DNA of 64,000 nt from Chitinophagales bacterium. Its GTDB lineage: Bacteria; Bacteroidota; Bacteroidia; Chitinophagales; Chitinophagaceae. Positions within the stretch are counted from its first letter, which is position 1; the number at the start of each line of letters is the position of its first letter. Positions 53,612-63,315 of the stretch are shown piece by piece. The position numbers and the translations under genes are program-made. A model generated the notes under the pieces. The model was not told the origin of the DNA, made no database searches, and saw only the letters and a list, made by a program, of their open reading frames with translations. The stretch is from assembly GCA_017303835.1 (NCBI GenBank), contig JAFLBI010000001.1:2542001-2606000 (forward strand). The letters run 5' to 3'.

Positions 53612-54796
53612 TTATGCTTGTTTGGGAATGCGTGCCGCCACAAAGGTAGCCAGTATCACAACTGCCACACTAATGAATCCCACAATGGGATAATGTTCCA
53701 ATTGTCCGTCAGGTGCTTTGGTAACAACCACACCTGCAAGCAAAGTAGCTAAACCTGTAAACGCTTGTGTGATACAACTATTGAAACTTTGGAAGCTGCC
53801 GCGTTGGTGCGGTGGTACTACATTGCTTACAATCGCTTGTGCAGGAATGTTTCGGCCACTGCTGAGTAAAAACCAAATACCTGTTACCACTAATACATAG
53901 TAATAAGGAATGCGGGGCATATTGGTGATGAGGAAAATCGGTATCACACTCAGCAAAGCAAAAATGGTAAAGACCTTGTGCTTGCCGTATTTATCAGAAA
54001 GCTTACCGGCCATGGGCGCAGAGAAAATGGTGACGGTGCCGCCCACCATGTACACCAGTTGTCTTTGCCATTCATTAAAGCCCACATTGAACTCCATGAA
54101 TGGATTTAAAAATGGAATGATCACAAAGTGTCCCAACATTAAAGTAGCCGACAAAGTAAAAGCCGTCAAATTGATTTTACTGCCAAGAATATTGCGCAGT
54201 ATCTGCATGGGCTTTTCCTTTTCAGCCAATAAATGCTCGGTCATGGGTTGCATGAAACGTGCAATGGATGGAATGATGATGATGCCCAAAGCACCAATGA
54301 AAAAGAAAGGCGCATGCCAACTGAACGTATCTGCTAAGAAAAGTGAGAGGGGCACACCTACAATAGAAGCCACTGAAAAAGCCGTAAACAAAAAGCCCAT
54401 GGCTTGTCCGCGTCTTTCGTAGGGAAATGTATCTGCAACAATGCTCAATACCTGTGCGCCAATGAGTCCGCCAAACAAACCTGCAACGATTCTGCTACCT
54501 AACAACAAATAATGTGTGGGTGCAATGCCGCAGAAAATGGTACCAATGATGAATCCGGTATAACCGAAAAGCAATACTTTTTTTCTATCGAAACGATCTA
54601 CGAAAAACATTCCAATCAATCCGCTTACAAAAGCACTAATACTGTATGATGCTACAATAATGCTGAATTGTTGGGGTGTGATATGAAAATAGGGCATGAG
54701 TTTGTTGCCGAGGGGCATCATCACCATAAAATCCAGGATATGGGTGAAGTTGATGCTGGCTAATAAAAACAGAATGATTCTTTCCTTCCAGGTCAT
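53612..54796 (-). CDS. major facilitator superfamily transporter
   Basis: About 394 residues from ATG 54796 (MTWKERIILFLLASINFTHILDFMVM); the frame opens 27 codons earlier, over the birA end. Twelve TM helices; MFS motif A at the 2-3 loop reads GMFFVDRFDRKKVLL, and a second-half equivalent AGKLSDKYGKHKVF. Drug/metabolite H+ antiporter-like (DHA1 style), substrate unknown. Between birA and selD on the same strand. Confidence 0.9.
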   Translation of the reverse strand: MTWKERIILFLLASINFTHILDFMVMMPLGNKLMPYFHITPQQFSIIVASYSISAFVSGLIGMFFVDRFDRKKVLLFGYTGFIIGTIFCGIAPTHYLLLGSRIVAGLFGGLIGAQVLSIVADTFPYERRGQAMGFLFTAFSVASIVGVPLSLFLADTFSWHAPFFFIGALGIIIIPSIARFMQPMTEHLLAEKEKPMQILRNILGSKINLTAFTLSATLMLGHFVIIPFLNPFMEFNVGFNEWQRQLVYMVGGTVTIFSAPMAGKLSDKYGKHKVFTIFALLSVIPIFLITNMPRIPYYYVLVVTGIWFLLSSGRNIPAQAIVSNVVPPHQRGSFQSFNSCITQAFTGLATLLAGVVVTKAPDGQLEHYPIVGFISVAVVILATFVAARIPKQA

Positions 54797-54861
54797 GTGG
54801 TTGTGTAAGGGCGCAAAGTTGCCTGAATTATCCGGGCTGCAGAAATTCTGTTGACGAAGGG

Positions 54862-55749
54862 CTACATAATCACCCATTCTGCTTCACCATGGTTGAAAGC
54901 CGGTTGCATGGCACCATCAACAAGTAGCTGACCTTCTTCATTCACCCCAAGCACGGTACAGCTGAAGGCTGCATTGTTCTTGCGAAGGCGGATAACCTGC
55001 CCTTTTTTGTAGAGAATGGCGTTATAATCACTCAAAATGGGCGTAAGGCCTTTATGTAGCATTTGCTGGTAGCGTGTTTCCAGACAAGCGCAGAGCTCTT
55101 TAGCCAATGCTAATGTATCCATTTGTCTGCCGGTGATTTGTTTAAGGGATACCGGATTAATGAGTTCAGGCGGAAACAGGGTTTGGTTGATATTGATACC
55201 AATGCCGATAATCGCCCATTTCCAGACCGGCTCGCCGAATGTGTTGCTGCCAATCACCGATTCGATGAGGATACCACCTGCCTTTCTGTCACGCCAATAC
55301 AAATCATTGGGCCATTTAACAGAACTTTCATCACCTGCATACTTGCTGAAAAAATCATACACACCCAAGGCAACAGCCATACTTAGCCCGAATTGTTGGT
55401 GCATTCCCCAATGGCTGGTATCGGCTACCAGTGATAAAATGATGTTTTGCCCTTCCGCCGTGCGCCAAACCTTGCCCATCTGGCCCCTGCCTGCAGTTTG
55501 TGCATGGGCAAAAAAGGCCGTTCCATGGGCAGCCGTATTGGCTTTCACCTGAAACATGGCATAACTATTGGTACTCGTAGTAGCAGCCAATTCTATGAAC
55601 GGTGTTCCGAGGGGATTAGGGTTGGTTGGGGCTGACAAAGAATCACTATTTTTGAACGAATTTAGGTGAAGCCGCGTTAGCTTAGTAGTGCTTGTCTTGA
55701 ATAAGACAGCTAACCAGGAAAAGAGCGATTGATAACTTAAAAACAGCAT
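54862..55749 (-). CDS. birA: biotin--[acetyl-CoA-carboxylase] ligase
   Basis: The frame covers 295 codons, but the BirA homology starts near PLGTPFIELAATTSTN, about residue 48; the first 37 residues may be untranslated and a TTG at 55638 would give a 258-residue protein. Catalytic motifs: AHAQTAGRGQMGKVWRT (GRGRxG-type biotinyl-AMP loop) and VKWPNDLYWRDRKAGGILIES. There is no N-terminal repressor HTH, so a monofunctional ligase. If the long start were used only 6 bp would separate it from divergent rsfS. Confidence 0.9.
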   Translation of the reverse strand: MLFLSYQSLFSWLAVLFKTSTTKLTRLHLNSFKNSDSLSAPTNPNPLGTPFIELAATTSTNSYAMFQVKANTAAHGTAFFAHAQTAGRGQMGKVWRTAEGQNIILSLVADTSHWGMHQQFGLSMAVALGVYDFFSKYAGDESSVKWPNDLYWRDRKAGGILIESVIGSNTFGEPVWKWAIIGIGININQTLFPPELINPVSLKQITGRQMDTLALAKELCACLETRYQQMLHKGLTPILSDYNAILYKKGQVIRLRKNNAAFSCTVLGVNEEGQLLVDGAMQPAFNHGEAEWVIM

Positions 55750-55755
55750 TCATTA

Positions 55756-56160
55756 TTGGCAACACTATCTGTTTCGAATCTGCGTAAGAAGGGTACCGTG
55801 CTCCGGATCAACCGGAATTCTAAAGTGTTCAAGACCATTATCAGGGCCATTCAGGATAAAAAGGGCGAGCACATCGTCAGTTTAGACCTGCGTAAAGTGG
55901 CGGAAGCAGCAGCAGATTTCTTTATTGTCTGCGAAGCAACCAGCACAACCCAAATCAAAGCCATCATCGATCATGTAGACAATCAGATGCGGCTGGAATG
56001 CGCAGAAGCGCCTTACAGACAGGAAGGTTACAAGGGTATGCAATGGGTTTTACTGGATTACGTGAACATTGTCGTGCATGTGATGCACCCGGAATCACGT
56101 AAGTTCTACAAACTCGAGGAGATGTGGAGCGATGCCGATTTACAAGAACATAACTTATAA
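55756..56160 (+). CDS. rsfS: ribosomal silencing factor RsfS
   Basis: 134 residues starting at TTG 55756 (no ATG is available in frame upstream of the domain). The family core is DKKGEHIVSLDLRKVAEAAADFFIVCEATSTTQIKAI and the C-terminal block YKGMQWVLLDYVNIVVHVMHPESRKFYKLEEMW. It binds L14 and blocks subunit joining under starvation. Upstream of ftsH by 40 bp, a common Bacteroidota order. Confidence 0.9.
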   Translation: MATLSVSNLRKKGTVLRINRNSKVFKTIIRAIQDKKGEHIVSLDLRKVAEAAADFFIVCEATSTTQIKAIIDHVDNQMRLECAEAPYRQEGYKGMQWVLLDYVNIVVHVMHPESRKFYKLEEMWSDADLQEHNL

Positions 56161-56200
56161 GCAAACAAGCGATCAATACAACTAAGAGGGAGAATGTGTT

Positions 56201-58267
56201 ATGCCACAAGATGAAAGAAATCAGCGATTCAATTTTCAAGACAATAAGGGCGGCGGCGACGGACAGCGTAAAACGCCCCGTTTCAATATCTACTGGATCT
56301 ATGGTCTGATTGCACTGACCTTACTGGGTGCGCAGTTCATGCGCTTCTCACCAGACCTGGTACGTGTATCTGAACAGGAATTCAAGCAGCAAATGCTGGT
56401 TGCAGGCGATGTTGAGAAACTGGATCTCGTTAAAAACAAAGACCTGGTACGCATCTATGTAAAGCCTGATGCGCTGGGTAAAGAGTTCTATGTAAAGAAG
56501 TTTGGTAAAGTATTGCCCCGTGAAAAAGTGAAGGGCATGCCTTTGTTCGAGTTTAATGTAACTGACTGGCGTAGCTTCAAAGAAGACCTACGCGAGTTTT
56601 ACAAAGCCAATAATCTTGCTGAAGTTCCTGAGAACACAGTTAGCGAAGCCGAGTGGTTTGGTCCTGTGTTGAACACAGTAGTGAGTTTACTGGTGATTGT
56701 ATTTGCCTGGATTCTACTCATGCGTAAAATGGGTGGACCTGCAGGTGGCGGCGGCCCCGGTGGTATTTTCAATATTGGTAAGTCGAAAGCAACCTTGTTT
56801 GAAAAAGGCACCAAGGTGAACATCACTTTTGCGGACGTAGCCGGTTTGGATGAAGCCAAGGTGGAAGTGATGGAAATTGTTGACTTCCTCAAAAATCCTA
56901 AAAAATATACTTCACTCGGTGGTAAGATTCCAAAGGGTGCTCTGTTGGTAGGTCCTCCGGGTACAGGTAAAACCTTGCTGGCTAAAGCCATGGCGGGTGA
57001 AGCACAAGTGCCTTTCTTTAGCCTGAGTGGTAGTGATTTTGTGGAGATGTTTGTGGGTGTGGGTGCAAGCCGTGTGCGTGATCTGTTCAAGCAGGCACGT
57101 GAGAAAGCACCTTGCGTGATCTTTATTGATGAAATTGATGCCATCGGTCGTGCACGTGGTCGTAACGCCATCATGAGCAACGACGAAAGAGAAAATACGT
57201 TAAACCAGTTGTTGGTGGAGATGGATGGTTTTGCAGGCGATGCAGGCATCATCATTCTGGCGGCTACCAACCGTCCGGATGTATTGGATTCAGCCCTGCT
57301 GCGTCCGGGTCGTTTCGATAGACAAATCACTATCGATCGTCCGGATCTGAAAGGTCGCGAAGCGATTTTCAAAGTGCATTTGGGACCGATTAAAATTTCT
57401 GAGAAACTTGATATTCATAAGCTGGCAGAACAAACACCTGGTTTTGCAGGTGCAGATATTGCCAACGTGTGTAATGAAGCAGCTTTGATTGCCGCACGTA
57501 ATGGCAAAGAAGCGGTAGATATGAAAGACTTCCAGGATGCGATTGATCGTGTGATTGGTGGTCTGGAGAAGAAGAATAAGATCATCCTGCCGGAAGAGAA
57601 GGAAGTAATCGCTTATCACGAAGCCGGCCATGCGATTTGTGGTTGGTTCCTGGAGCATGCGTATCCTTTGCTGAAAGTAACCATCGTACCACGGGGTACA
57701 GCCGCTTTGGGTTATGCACAGTATACACCGAAAGAACAATACCTCTATACCATTGAGCAGTTGATGGATCAGATTCGTATGACATTGGGTGGACGTGCAG
57801 CTGAAGAAATTTTCTTCGGTAAGATTTCTACCGGTGCGTCTAATGATCTGCAGCAGATTACCAGAACTGCTTATGCCATGGTAACGGTGTATGGTATGAA
57901 CAGCAAAGTGGGCAATGTGAGCTATTATGATCCTTCTGCTGAGAATACATTCACCAAGCCTTACAGCGAGGAAACAGGTAAGATCATTGATGAAGAAGTA
58001 CGCAAGATCATTGACCTGGCTTATCAGCAAACACTGGTGCTTCTGCGCGAGAAGCGTGAAGAAGTGGAGAAACTGGCAAAAGCCCTGTTGGAAAGAGAAG
58101 TCTTGCACCAGAGCGATGTAGAAGAACTGATTGGTAAGCGTCCTTTTGGTGAGAAGAAATTGCTGGAAGTAGAAGAAGCAGAAGTAGTAGCGACTGAGAC
58201 AGTTTCAACAGAACCTGCACCAGCTGCTGATACCACAACTGAACAAAATGATCAACCTGTTGCATGA
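56201..58267 (+). CDS. ftsH: ATP-dependent zinc metalloprotease FtsH
   Basis: 688 residues. Two N-terminal TM helices ([17 protein letters not shown] and [19 protein letters not shown]) flank a periplasmic segment. AAA domain: Walker [14 protein letters not shown] (about residue 250), Walker [38 protein letters not shown]. Zinc protease motif HEAGH (about residues 473-477). The tail is acidic ([20 protein letters not shown]). Membrane-protein quality control. Overlaps the LUD gene by 4 bp. Confidence 0.97.
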   Translation: MPQDERNQRFNFQDNKGGGDGQRKTPRFNIYWIYGLIALTLLGAQFMRFSPDLVRVSEQEFKQQMLVAGDVEKLDLVKNKDLVRIYVKPDALGKEFYVKKFGKVLPREKVKGMPLFEFNVTDWRSFKEDLREFYKANNLAEVPENTVSEAEWFGPVLNTVVSLLVIVFAWILLMRKMGGPAGGGGPGGIFNIGKSKATLFEKGTKVNITFADVAGLDEAKVEVMEIVDFLKNPKKYTSLGGKIPKGALLVGPPGTGKTLLAKAMAGEAQVPFFSLSGSDFVEMFVGVGASRVRDLFKQAREKAPCVIFIDEIDAIGRARGRNAIMSNDERENTLNQLLVEMDGFAGDAGIIILAATNRPDVLDSALLRPGRFDRQITIDRPDLKGREAIFKVHLGPIKISEKLDIHKLAEQTPGFAGADIANVCNEAALIAARNGKEAVDMKDFQDAIDRVIGGLEKKNKIILPEEKEVIAYHEAGHAICGWFLEHAYPLLKVTIVPRGTAALGYAQYTPKEQYLYTIEQLMDQIRMTLGGRAAEEIFFGKISTGASNDLQQITRTAYAMVTVYGMNSKVGNVSYYDPSAENTFTKPYSEETGKIIDEEVRKIIDLAYQQTLVLLREKREEVEKLAKALLEREVLHQSDVEELIGKRPFGEKKLLEVEEAEVVATETVSTEPAPAADTTTEQNDQPVA

Positions 58268-58893
58268 GTCAGTCTGCAAGAGAAAATATTTTAAATAGGA
58301 TTCAACAGGCACTGCAACAGCAAGTGCCTGTTCCCTTTCCTGCAAGAACAGTAGATCGTGCAGTCTTTCATGCATCTACTGAAGAACTGGCTATTGCCTT
58401 TGCAGAGAATTTTTCCAAATTACAAGGTCGATTTTCTTTCTGTGCCAATGAAGCTGAGTTGGCAGCTCAACTGCAGCAATTGGTGGAAGCCAGGCATTGG
58501 GAACATTTGTATTGCCGTGAGCAAAAGATTGTGGATATGCTTTCAGCCCAAGGCTTTCAAGCTGCCACTACAGATGACCTGCATCATTGTGATGCATCTA
58601 TTACATCATGCGAGCAATTAGTAGCCAGAACGGGCAGTATGCTGCTGAGTAGCGCATCTGCAAGTGGCAGAACCACCAGTGTATATGCACCCGTACATAT
58701 TTGCATTGCGTATACAGATCAGTTGGTTGATGATATTGGTGATGCTTTGTTACAAACAGCAGATCAGCATCAGCAATTGCCCTCACTGATTAGTTTAGCA
58801 ACAGGGCCAAGCAGAACTGCCGATATCGAGAAAACACTGGTTGTTGGTGTGCATGGTCCCAAAGAAGTATTTTGTTTTCTCGTAGAACGCTGA
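58264..58893 (+). CDS. LUD-domain protein (LutC/YkgG family)
   Basis: 209 residues. LUD-domain block ITSCEQLVARTGSMLLSSASASGRTTSVYAPVHICIAY and the terminal IEKTLVVGVHGPKEVFCFLVE. LutC is a subunit of an iron-sulfur lactate dehydrogenase, but no lutA or lutB is nearby and this stand-alone form next to ftsH is conserved in Bacteroidota with unknown role. Confidence 0.87.
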   Translation: MSQSARENILNRIQQALQQQVPVPFPARTVDRAVFHASTEELAIAFAENFSKLQGRFSFCANEAELAAQLQQLVEARHWEHLYCREQKIVDMLSAQGFQAATTDDLHHCDASITSCEQLVARTGSMLLSSASASGRTTSVYAPVHICIAYTDQLVDDIGDALLQTADQHQQLPSLISLATGPSRTADIEKTLVVGVHGPKEVFCFLVER

Positions 58894-58920
58894 GTCGGAA
58901 TGGTTTATCTTTATGGTGTT

Positions 58921-59349
58921 ATGCCAGATAAGTGTTATCAATTATTCGTGTATGGTTCTTTAAGAAGCGGATTCAAGCATCCGGCATATGCGTATATCAG
59001 CAATTTTTTCACGTTGGTAGGAGAAGCATCGGTGCCTGGTTGTTTGTATGATATGGGCGAATACCCTGCAGCCATTCCCAGCGATGCTGGATGCATGATT
59101 AAGGGAGAATTGTATCATATCACCAATGCAGATCAGTTTGGCTGGGCTATTGCACAGTTGGATGATTATGAAGGGGTGCAAGCTGAAGATGGTGAACAAC
59201 CGCATTATCGCAGGGCCATCACCAAAGTGGTCTACAATGGTGCAGAATCCACTGCCTGGATTTACTGGTACAATCTTTCGGTTGAAGGCCGCCCCTTAAT
59301 TGAAAGCGGCGATGTGCTGGAATACCTTTTCCGCAAAAACAATTCCTGA
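58921..59349 (+). CDS. gamma-glutamylcyclotransferase family protein
   Basis: About 142 residues from ATG 58921 (the frame opens at 58900). AIG2/GGCT-like signature LFVYGSLRSGFKH at the start, the loop CLYDMGEYPAAIP, and the acidic catalytic region LDDYEGV (the Glu after Asp-Tyr). It cyclises gamma-glutamyl compounds or has related activity. Four bp before lpxH. Confidence 0.87.
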   Translation: MPDKCYQLFVYGSLRSGFKHPAYAYISNFFTLVGEASVPGCLYDMGEYPAAIPSDAGCMIKGELYHITNADQFGWAIAQLDDYEGVQAEDGEQPHYRRAITKVVYNGAESTAWIYWYNLSVEGRPLIESGDVLEYLFRKNNS

Positions 59350-59352
59350 TAC

Positions 59353-60114
59353 TTGCAAGTGTTTAGTTCAAATAAGAAATTATACCTCCTGTCTGATTTT
59401 CATCTGGGTGCACCCAATGCTGCAGCCAGCCTGGAAAGAGAAAAAGCTGTGGTGGCTTTTTTGGAGTCTGTTCGTCACGATGCAGGCCGCATCATTATTG
59501 CTGGAGACATTTTTGATTTTTGGTTTGAATACAAGAAAGCCATTCCTCGCGGGTTTACACGTTTGCTTGGTAAGTTAGCTGAGTTAACAGATAGTGGTAT
59601 TCCCGTGGAAGTATTTGTTGGCAACCACGATATGTGGATGCGCGATTATTTTCAGCATGAGTTGAATATACCTGTGCACTACGAGCCCAAAGTATATGAG
59701 TGGAATGGCAAAAGATTTTATATCGGCCATGGCGATGGTTTGGGCCCCGGTGATCATGGCTTCAAATTCATCAAGAAAATATTTCGAAACCCACTTTGTC
59801 AGTGGCTCTTTGGTTGGCTGCATCCCAATTTGGGTATTGGATTGGCCAATTATTTCAGCAGAAAAAGCCGGGAGAAAACGGGTGAAGCTGATGCGGAATT
59901 TTTAGGTGCAGATAAAGAGTGGTTGATTATTTACTGTAAGGAAGTATTGTTGAAAGAACATTACAACTATTTCATTTTCGGACACAGACATTATCCGATT
60001 GATTTTGCGCTGAATGAACGAAGCAGGTATATCAATCTGGGCGATTGGATACGGAATTTTACCTATGCCAGTTTTGATGGGCAGGACGTGCAATTGCATC
60101 ATTGGAAAAAATAG
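59353..60114 (+). CDS. lpxH: UDP-2,3-diacylglucosamine diphosphatase-like metallophosphoesterase
   Basis: 253 residues; start TTG 59353 (GTG 59359 possible). Calcineurin-like metallophosphoesterase: LYLLSDFHLGAP, AGDIFDFWFEY, FVGNHDMWMRDYF, GHGDGLGPGD and IFGHRHYPIDF give the five metal-binding blocks. The family member of this size and DFWFEY pattern is LpxH of lipid A synthesis. Confidence 0.87.
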   Translation: MQVFSSNKKLYLLSDFHLGAPNAAASLEREKAVVAFLESVRHDAGRIIIAGDIFDFWFEYKKAIPRGFTRLLGKLAELTDSGIPVEVFVGNHDMWMRDYFQHELNIPVHYEPKVYEWNGKRFYIGHGDGLGPGDHGFKFIKKIFRNPLCQWLFGWLHPNLGIGLANYFSRKSREKTGEADAEFLGADKEWLIIYCKEVLLKEHYNYFIFGHRHYPIDFALNERSRYINLGDWIRNFTYASFDGQDVQLHHWKK

Positions 60115-60123
60115 TATTGAGCT

Positions 60124-61212
60124 ATGCAGGATTTTTTGAATCAGGTGATTTGGAATAACACCGTACGCAGTTATTTGCTGGTGCTGCTGGCTATTGGTAT
60201 GATTGCCCTGATCAGGCGAATCATCTCCAAATACTTTGCCGGATTGATTTTCAAGCTTGTCTCCAAGAAAGGCAGACAGACATTACGCATGTCTTTTGTG
60301 GATTTGGTGAAGCAACCACTGGAATTATTTCTAATTACGTTTATCACTTTAATTGCTGTAGAGAAACTACGTTTTCCCTCAGCACTGGATGTGTCTATTT
60401 ATAAAGTAACGCTGAAGAATCTGGTGAGTGGTCTGGGCGATTTAATTCTCATCAGCACATTTATCTGGCTTTGTTTACGCCTAATCGAATTCATTGCCTT
60501 GATTCTGGAAGAGAAAGCCAGTAAAACAGCTGATCAAACGGATAATCAGTTAATTGTTTTCTTCAAGGATTTTCTAAAAGTGCTGATCGTGCTGAATGGC
60601 ATCCTGCTCATTCTGCATTTTGTATTTCATAAAGATATTGGCAATCTGCTTACGGGCTTAAGCATTGTGGGTGCGGCCATTGCATTGGCAACAAGAGAAA
60701 GTTTAGAGAACCTGATTGCTTCATTTATTATCTTCTTTGATAAACCTTTTGTTACGGGCGATTTGGTGAAAGTGCAAGGCTTTACTGGAACCATCGAGAA
60801 AATTGGTTTACGCAGCACACGTATTCGTACAACAGAAAAAACCTATATCTCTGTGCCTAATAAGCAGATGGTAGATAGTATTGTTGACAATATTTCTTTG
60901 CGTACACAACGCAAAGCGGAAATGAAGCTGGAGATTGGCTTAAGTGCCAGTGCTGCACAATTGACTGCATTAACTGCTGCTGTGAAGCAAATACTTGCAA
61001 AGCCAGGTATCGACGGACAAGTTGTGTTTTTATCGGATACAGGTAAGCATGCACATGTATTCACCATTGAGTATATGGTATCTATGGAGTACAATGTTGA
61101 AGCATTCAACGAATTGCGTGCGCAGATTAATTTGGAGATCATCCAGTGGTTAAATGAACAGCAAATTGAATTAGCTGCTGCCAGCACCGATGTGGTTGTG
61201 CGTCAGGCTTAA
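60124..61212 (+). CDS. mechanosensitive ion channel family protein (MscS-like)
   Basis: 362 residues with about five N-terminal TM segments. The pore/beta-domain signature is GLSIVGAAIALATRESLENLIASFIIFFDKPFVTGDLVKVQGFTGTIEKIGLRSTRIRT (glycine/alanine pore helix followed by the cytoplasmic beta domain). Osmotic safety channel. Convergent with the thioredoxin-like gene, stops overlapping by 4 bp. Confidence 0.92.
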   Translation: MQDFLNQVIWNNTVRSYLLVLLAIGMIALIRRIISKYFAGLIFKLVSKKGRQTLRMSFVDLVKQPLELFLITFITLIAVEKLRFPSALDVSIYKVTLKNLVSGLGDLILISTFIWLCLRLIEFIALILEEKASKTADQTDNQLIVFFKDFLKVLIVLNGILLILHFVFHKDIGNLLTGLSIVGAAIALATRESLENLIASFIIFFDKPFVTGDLVKVQGFTGTIEKIGLRSTRIRTTEKTYISVPNKQMVDSIVDNISLRTQRKAEMKLEIGLSASAAQLTALTAAVKQILAKPGIDGQVVFLSDTGKHAHVFTIEYMVSMEYNVEAFNELRAQINLEIIQWLNEQQIELAAASTDVVVRQA

Positions 61213-61730
61213 AGCTTGGCAACAATCGCACCCAATTCTTTTATCGGGTCGCCGGTTTCACCGTATTCAATAACCCGCCCAACTTCTTTTCCATGTTTGA
61301 TGACAAGAAACGCGGGCACAGCATAGACTTTATACTGCTCGTGTAAATTATTGGCAGCTTGCTTTTTTCTATCTGTTGCGATCAACTTTACTTTCTCTAA
61401 AGGAAAACCGCTTGCATCGGTGAGTTGATAAAGTTTAGGCAATAAGTTTTTGGTATCTAAGCACCAAGTGCCAACAAAAACCACCAGCGAGAACTGATCT
61501 TTTTTCTCGCGAAATGCCTGCACGGCTGCATCGTCTGGCCTGCCGTACTGCATATTGGATTTCAGCCAGCTAAATGCGGGATCATTTTCTAAAGTGGCCC
61601 GTGTAATAATGCCTTTGAGTACTTTATCTGCAGAATCAGGTACAACAGTAAAATCAGCTTTGGTAACTGCGCGTTGGGTGCTGCAGGAAAATACTACTGC
61701 AGTCAAGATCAATAAGAGGGCTTGCTTCAT
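61209..61730 (-). CDS. thioredoxin-fold lipoprotein with a single active-site cysteine
   Basis: 173 residues. Lipoprotein signal with Cys near residue 16 (LTAVVFSC). Thioredoxin-fold blocks: SLVVFVGTWCLDTKNLLPKL, KLIATDRKKQ, and the cis-proline loop YAVPAFLVIKHGKEVGR. The usual CxxC is CLDT, so the resolving cysteine is missing and disulfide reduction is unlikely in the classical way. Four bp overlap with the merR gene upstream. Confidence 0.82.
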   Translation of the reverse strand: MKQALLLILTAVVFSCSTQRAVTKADFTVVPDSADKVLKGIITRATLENDPAFSWLKSNMQYGRPDDAAVQAFREKKDQFSLVVFVGTWCLDTKNLLPKLYQLTDASGFPLEKVKLIATDRKKQAANNLHEQYKVYAVPAFLVIKHGKEVGRVIEYGETGDPIKELGAIVAKL

Positions 61731-62371
61731 GCGTCTAAGTTAGCACGCAACTCCAGCAGAAAGGCACGGAATTTTGTTAAAGATGCTACTACCTGCATTT
61801 GTGCATCGGCTTGTTGCTTGTGCTGCTTCAAATAATTGCGTGCACCTTCAATAGAAAATTTGCGTTGGCGCAATAGATAATAAATCAGTTGTAGGTTCTT
61901 GATATCTTCTACGCGAAAGAGACGATCGCCTTTTCTGTTCTTTCTAGGCTTTAAAATATCAAACTCGTTTTCCCAATAACGAATCAACGAAGTGTTCACA
62001 CGAAACCAGCCTGCTACTTCGCTTATAGAGTAATACAATTTTTGTTGTAGGGTGGCATCATCGGGCACATCAATCAAATCAACCTCAGCATCCAGTTCCT
62101 TTAGTGATTTTCTCCCACGCTTGCCTTTGGCTGCAGCAGGTTTGGGTTCTTTTGCTGGTATTGGTTCAGCTGGTTTTGTGGTAACAGATTCTGCAACAAC
62201 CTTGGCTTTTACCTTCACGCTGATGCGTCCATCATTGAATACTTCCGGATTGGGCTCAGCCACTACAGATGGCTCAACCGGAGGAGGCACAGCTTTCGCC
62301 GCCTTCTTTTTGGGTGCAGCAGGCTTGGGTGCCGGCGTGTACGCATTACCAAATAGATCGAGTTGTTCCAT
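61727..62371 (-). CDS. MerR family transcriptional regulator with Pro/Ala/Lys-rich N-terminal extension
   Basis: 214 residues. The first 115 residues are low complexity (PKPAAPKKKAAKAVPPP and similar) with an N-terminal LDLFGNAY tag. The MerR DNA-binding domain is C-terminal (YYSISEVAGWFRVNTSLIRYWENEFDILKPRKNRKGDRLFRVEDIKNLQLIYYLL). Unlike metal-sensing MerRs there is no long dimerisation helix with cysteines. Ligand unknown; this architecture is frequent in Bacteroidota. Confidence 0.87.
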   Translation of the reverse strand: MEQLDLFGNAYTPAPKPAAPKKKAAKAVPPPVEPSVVAEPNPEVFNDGRISVKVKAKVVAESVTTKPAEPIPAKEPKPAAAKGKRGRKSLKELDAEVDLIDVPDDATLQQKLYYSISEVAGWFRVNTSLIRYWENEFDILKPRKNRKGDRLFRVEDIKNLQLIYYLLRQRKFSIEGARNYLKQHKQQADAQMQVVASLTKFRAFLLELRANLDA

Positions 62372-62413
62372 CATGCTGTAAAAATAGTGCAGGTAAACCC
62401 CATAAAATGCTGA

Positions 62414-62445
62414 TTGGCAGGCATGGTGGATAAACTGTAAGTTTG
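62414..62445 (+). promoter_or_regulatory. promoter of the 3-hydroxyacyl-CoA dehydrogenase gene (TTG-N21-TAAGTTTG)
   Basis: TTG at 62414-62416 and TAAGTTTG at 62438-62445 fit the Bacteroidota -33/-7 consensus with correct spacing, and the ATG follows 17 bp later. Confidence 0.55.
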
Positions 62446-62462
62446 CCGTTCAAATCTCAGCC

Positions 62463-63314
62463 ATGTATACGGTGGAAACGATCTGTGTTTGCGGCGCTGG
62501 CACTATGGGCAGCGGTATTGCTCAGGTAGCTGCACAAGCGGGTTTTTATACCATTTTGTTCGATCTCAATGCTGGAGTTCTGGATAAAGCTGCAGGTAAT
62601 ATCCGCGCCAGCCTGGATCAATTAGAGGCTAAGGGCCGACTGCAAGCGCCTGCGGCTGATGTGTATGCACGCATTCAATTTACCGGTGATTTGCAGTTAT
62701 GCATTGCCGATTTGATCATCGAAGCCATCATTGAACAGACTGGAGCCAAAGTGGCTTTATTCAACCAATTGGCTGAGCTCAACCACAGCGAAACCATTTT
62801 TGCCACCAATACTTCTTCAATCTCAGTAAGTGCGATTGCTGAAAAAGTGGTGAATCCATCCCGCGTTGCTGGTATGCATTTCTTCAATCCTGCTCCTTTG
62901 ATGAAACTCGTGGAAGTGATCCGCGGCACGCAAACAGATGAAACTGTTATTGCTATGCTCGTAGATATTGCTAAGCGTATGCAGAAAGTACCGGTTGTAT
63001 GTAAAGATGCACCGGGATTTATTGTGAATCGTGTGGCCAGACATTACTACCTCGAAGCCATGCAATTGGTAGAGCAAGGTCTCGCAGATCCTGCCACGAT
63101 TGATCATGTGATGGAAGCGACTGGTTTCAAGATGGGGCCCTTTAAACTCATGGACCTAATTGGTATGGACATCAATTACGGTGTGAGTCAGATTGTGTGG
63201 GAAGCATTGGGTAAACCAGAGCGATTAACACCATCGCCTGTACAGGCCGCAAAAGTAGCCGCCGGTGAATTGGGCAGAAAAACAGGAAAAGGATTTTACG
63301 ATTACAGCAAGTAA
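62463..63314 (+). CDS. 3-hydroxybutyryl-CoA dehydrogenase
   Basis: 283 residues. NAD-binding GCAGTMGSGIAQVAA-type loop at the start (CGAGTMGSGIAQVAAQAG), conserved FATNTSSISVSAIA, the catalytic region GMHFFNPAPLMKLVEVI, and C-terminal PGFIVNRVARHYYLEAM and MGPFKLMDLIGMDI. It oxidises 3-hydroxyacyl-CoA to 3-oxoacyl-CoA. Two bp after its stop the glycosyltransferase begins. Confidence 0.94.
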   Translation: MYTVETICVCGAGTMGSGIAQVAAQAGFYTILFDLNAGVLDKAAGNIRASLDQLEAKGRLQAPAADVYARIQFTGDLQLCIADLIIEAIIEQTGAKVALFNQLAELNHSETIFATNTSSISVSAIAEKVVNPSRVAGMHFFNPAPLMKLVEVIRGTQTDETVIAMLVDIAKRMQKVPVVCKDAPGFIVNRVARHYYLEAMQLVEQGLADPATIDHVMEATGFKMGPFKLMDLIGMDINYGVSQIVWEALGKPERLTPSPVQAAKVAAGELGRKTGKGFYDYSK

Positions 63315-63315
63315 A

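Noticed and set aside
56599-58108. Long antisense ORFs (over 250 codons) opposite ftsH
   Set aside because: They are on the opposite strand of a clearly coding, highly conserved gene and show no domain; a codon-bias shadow.
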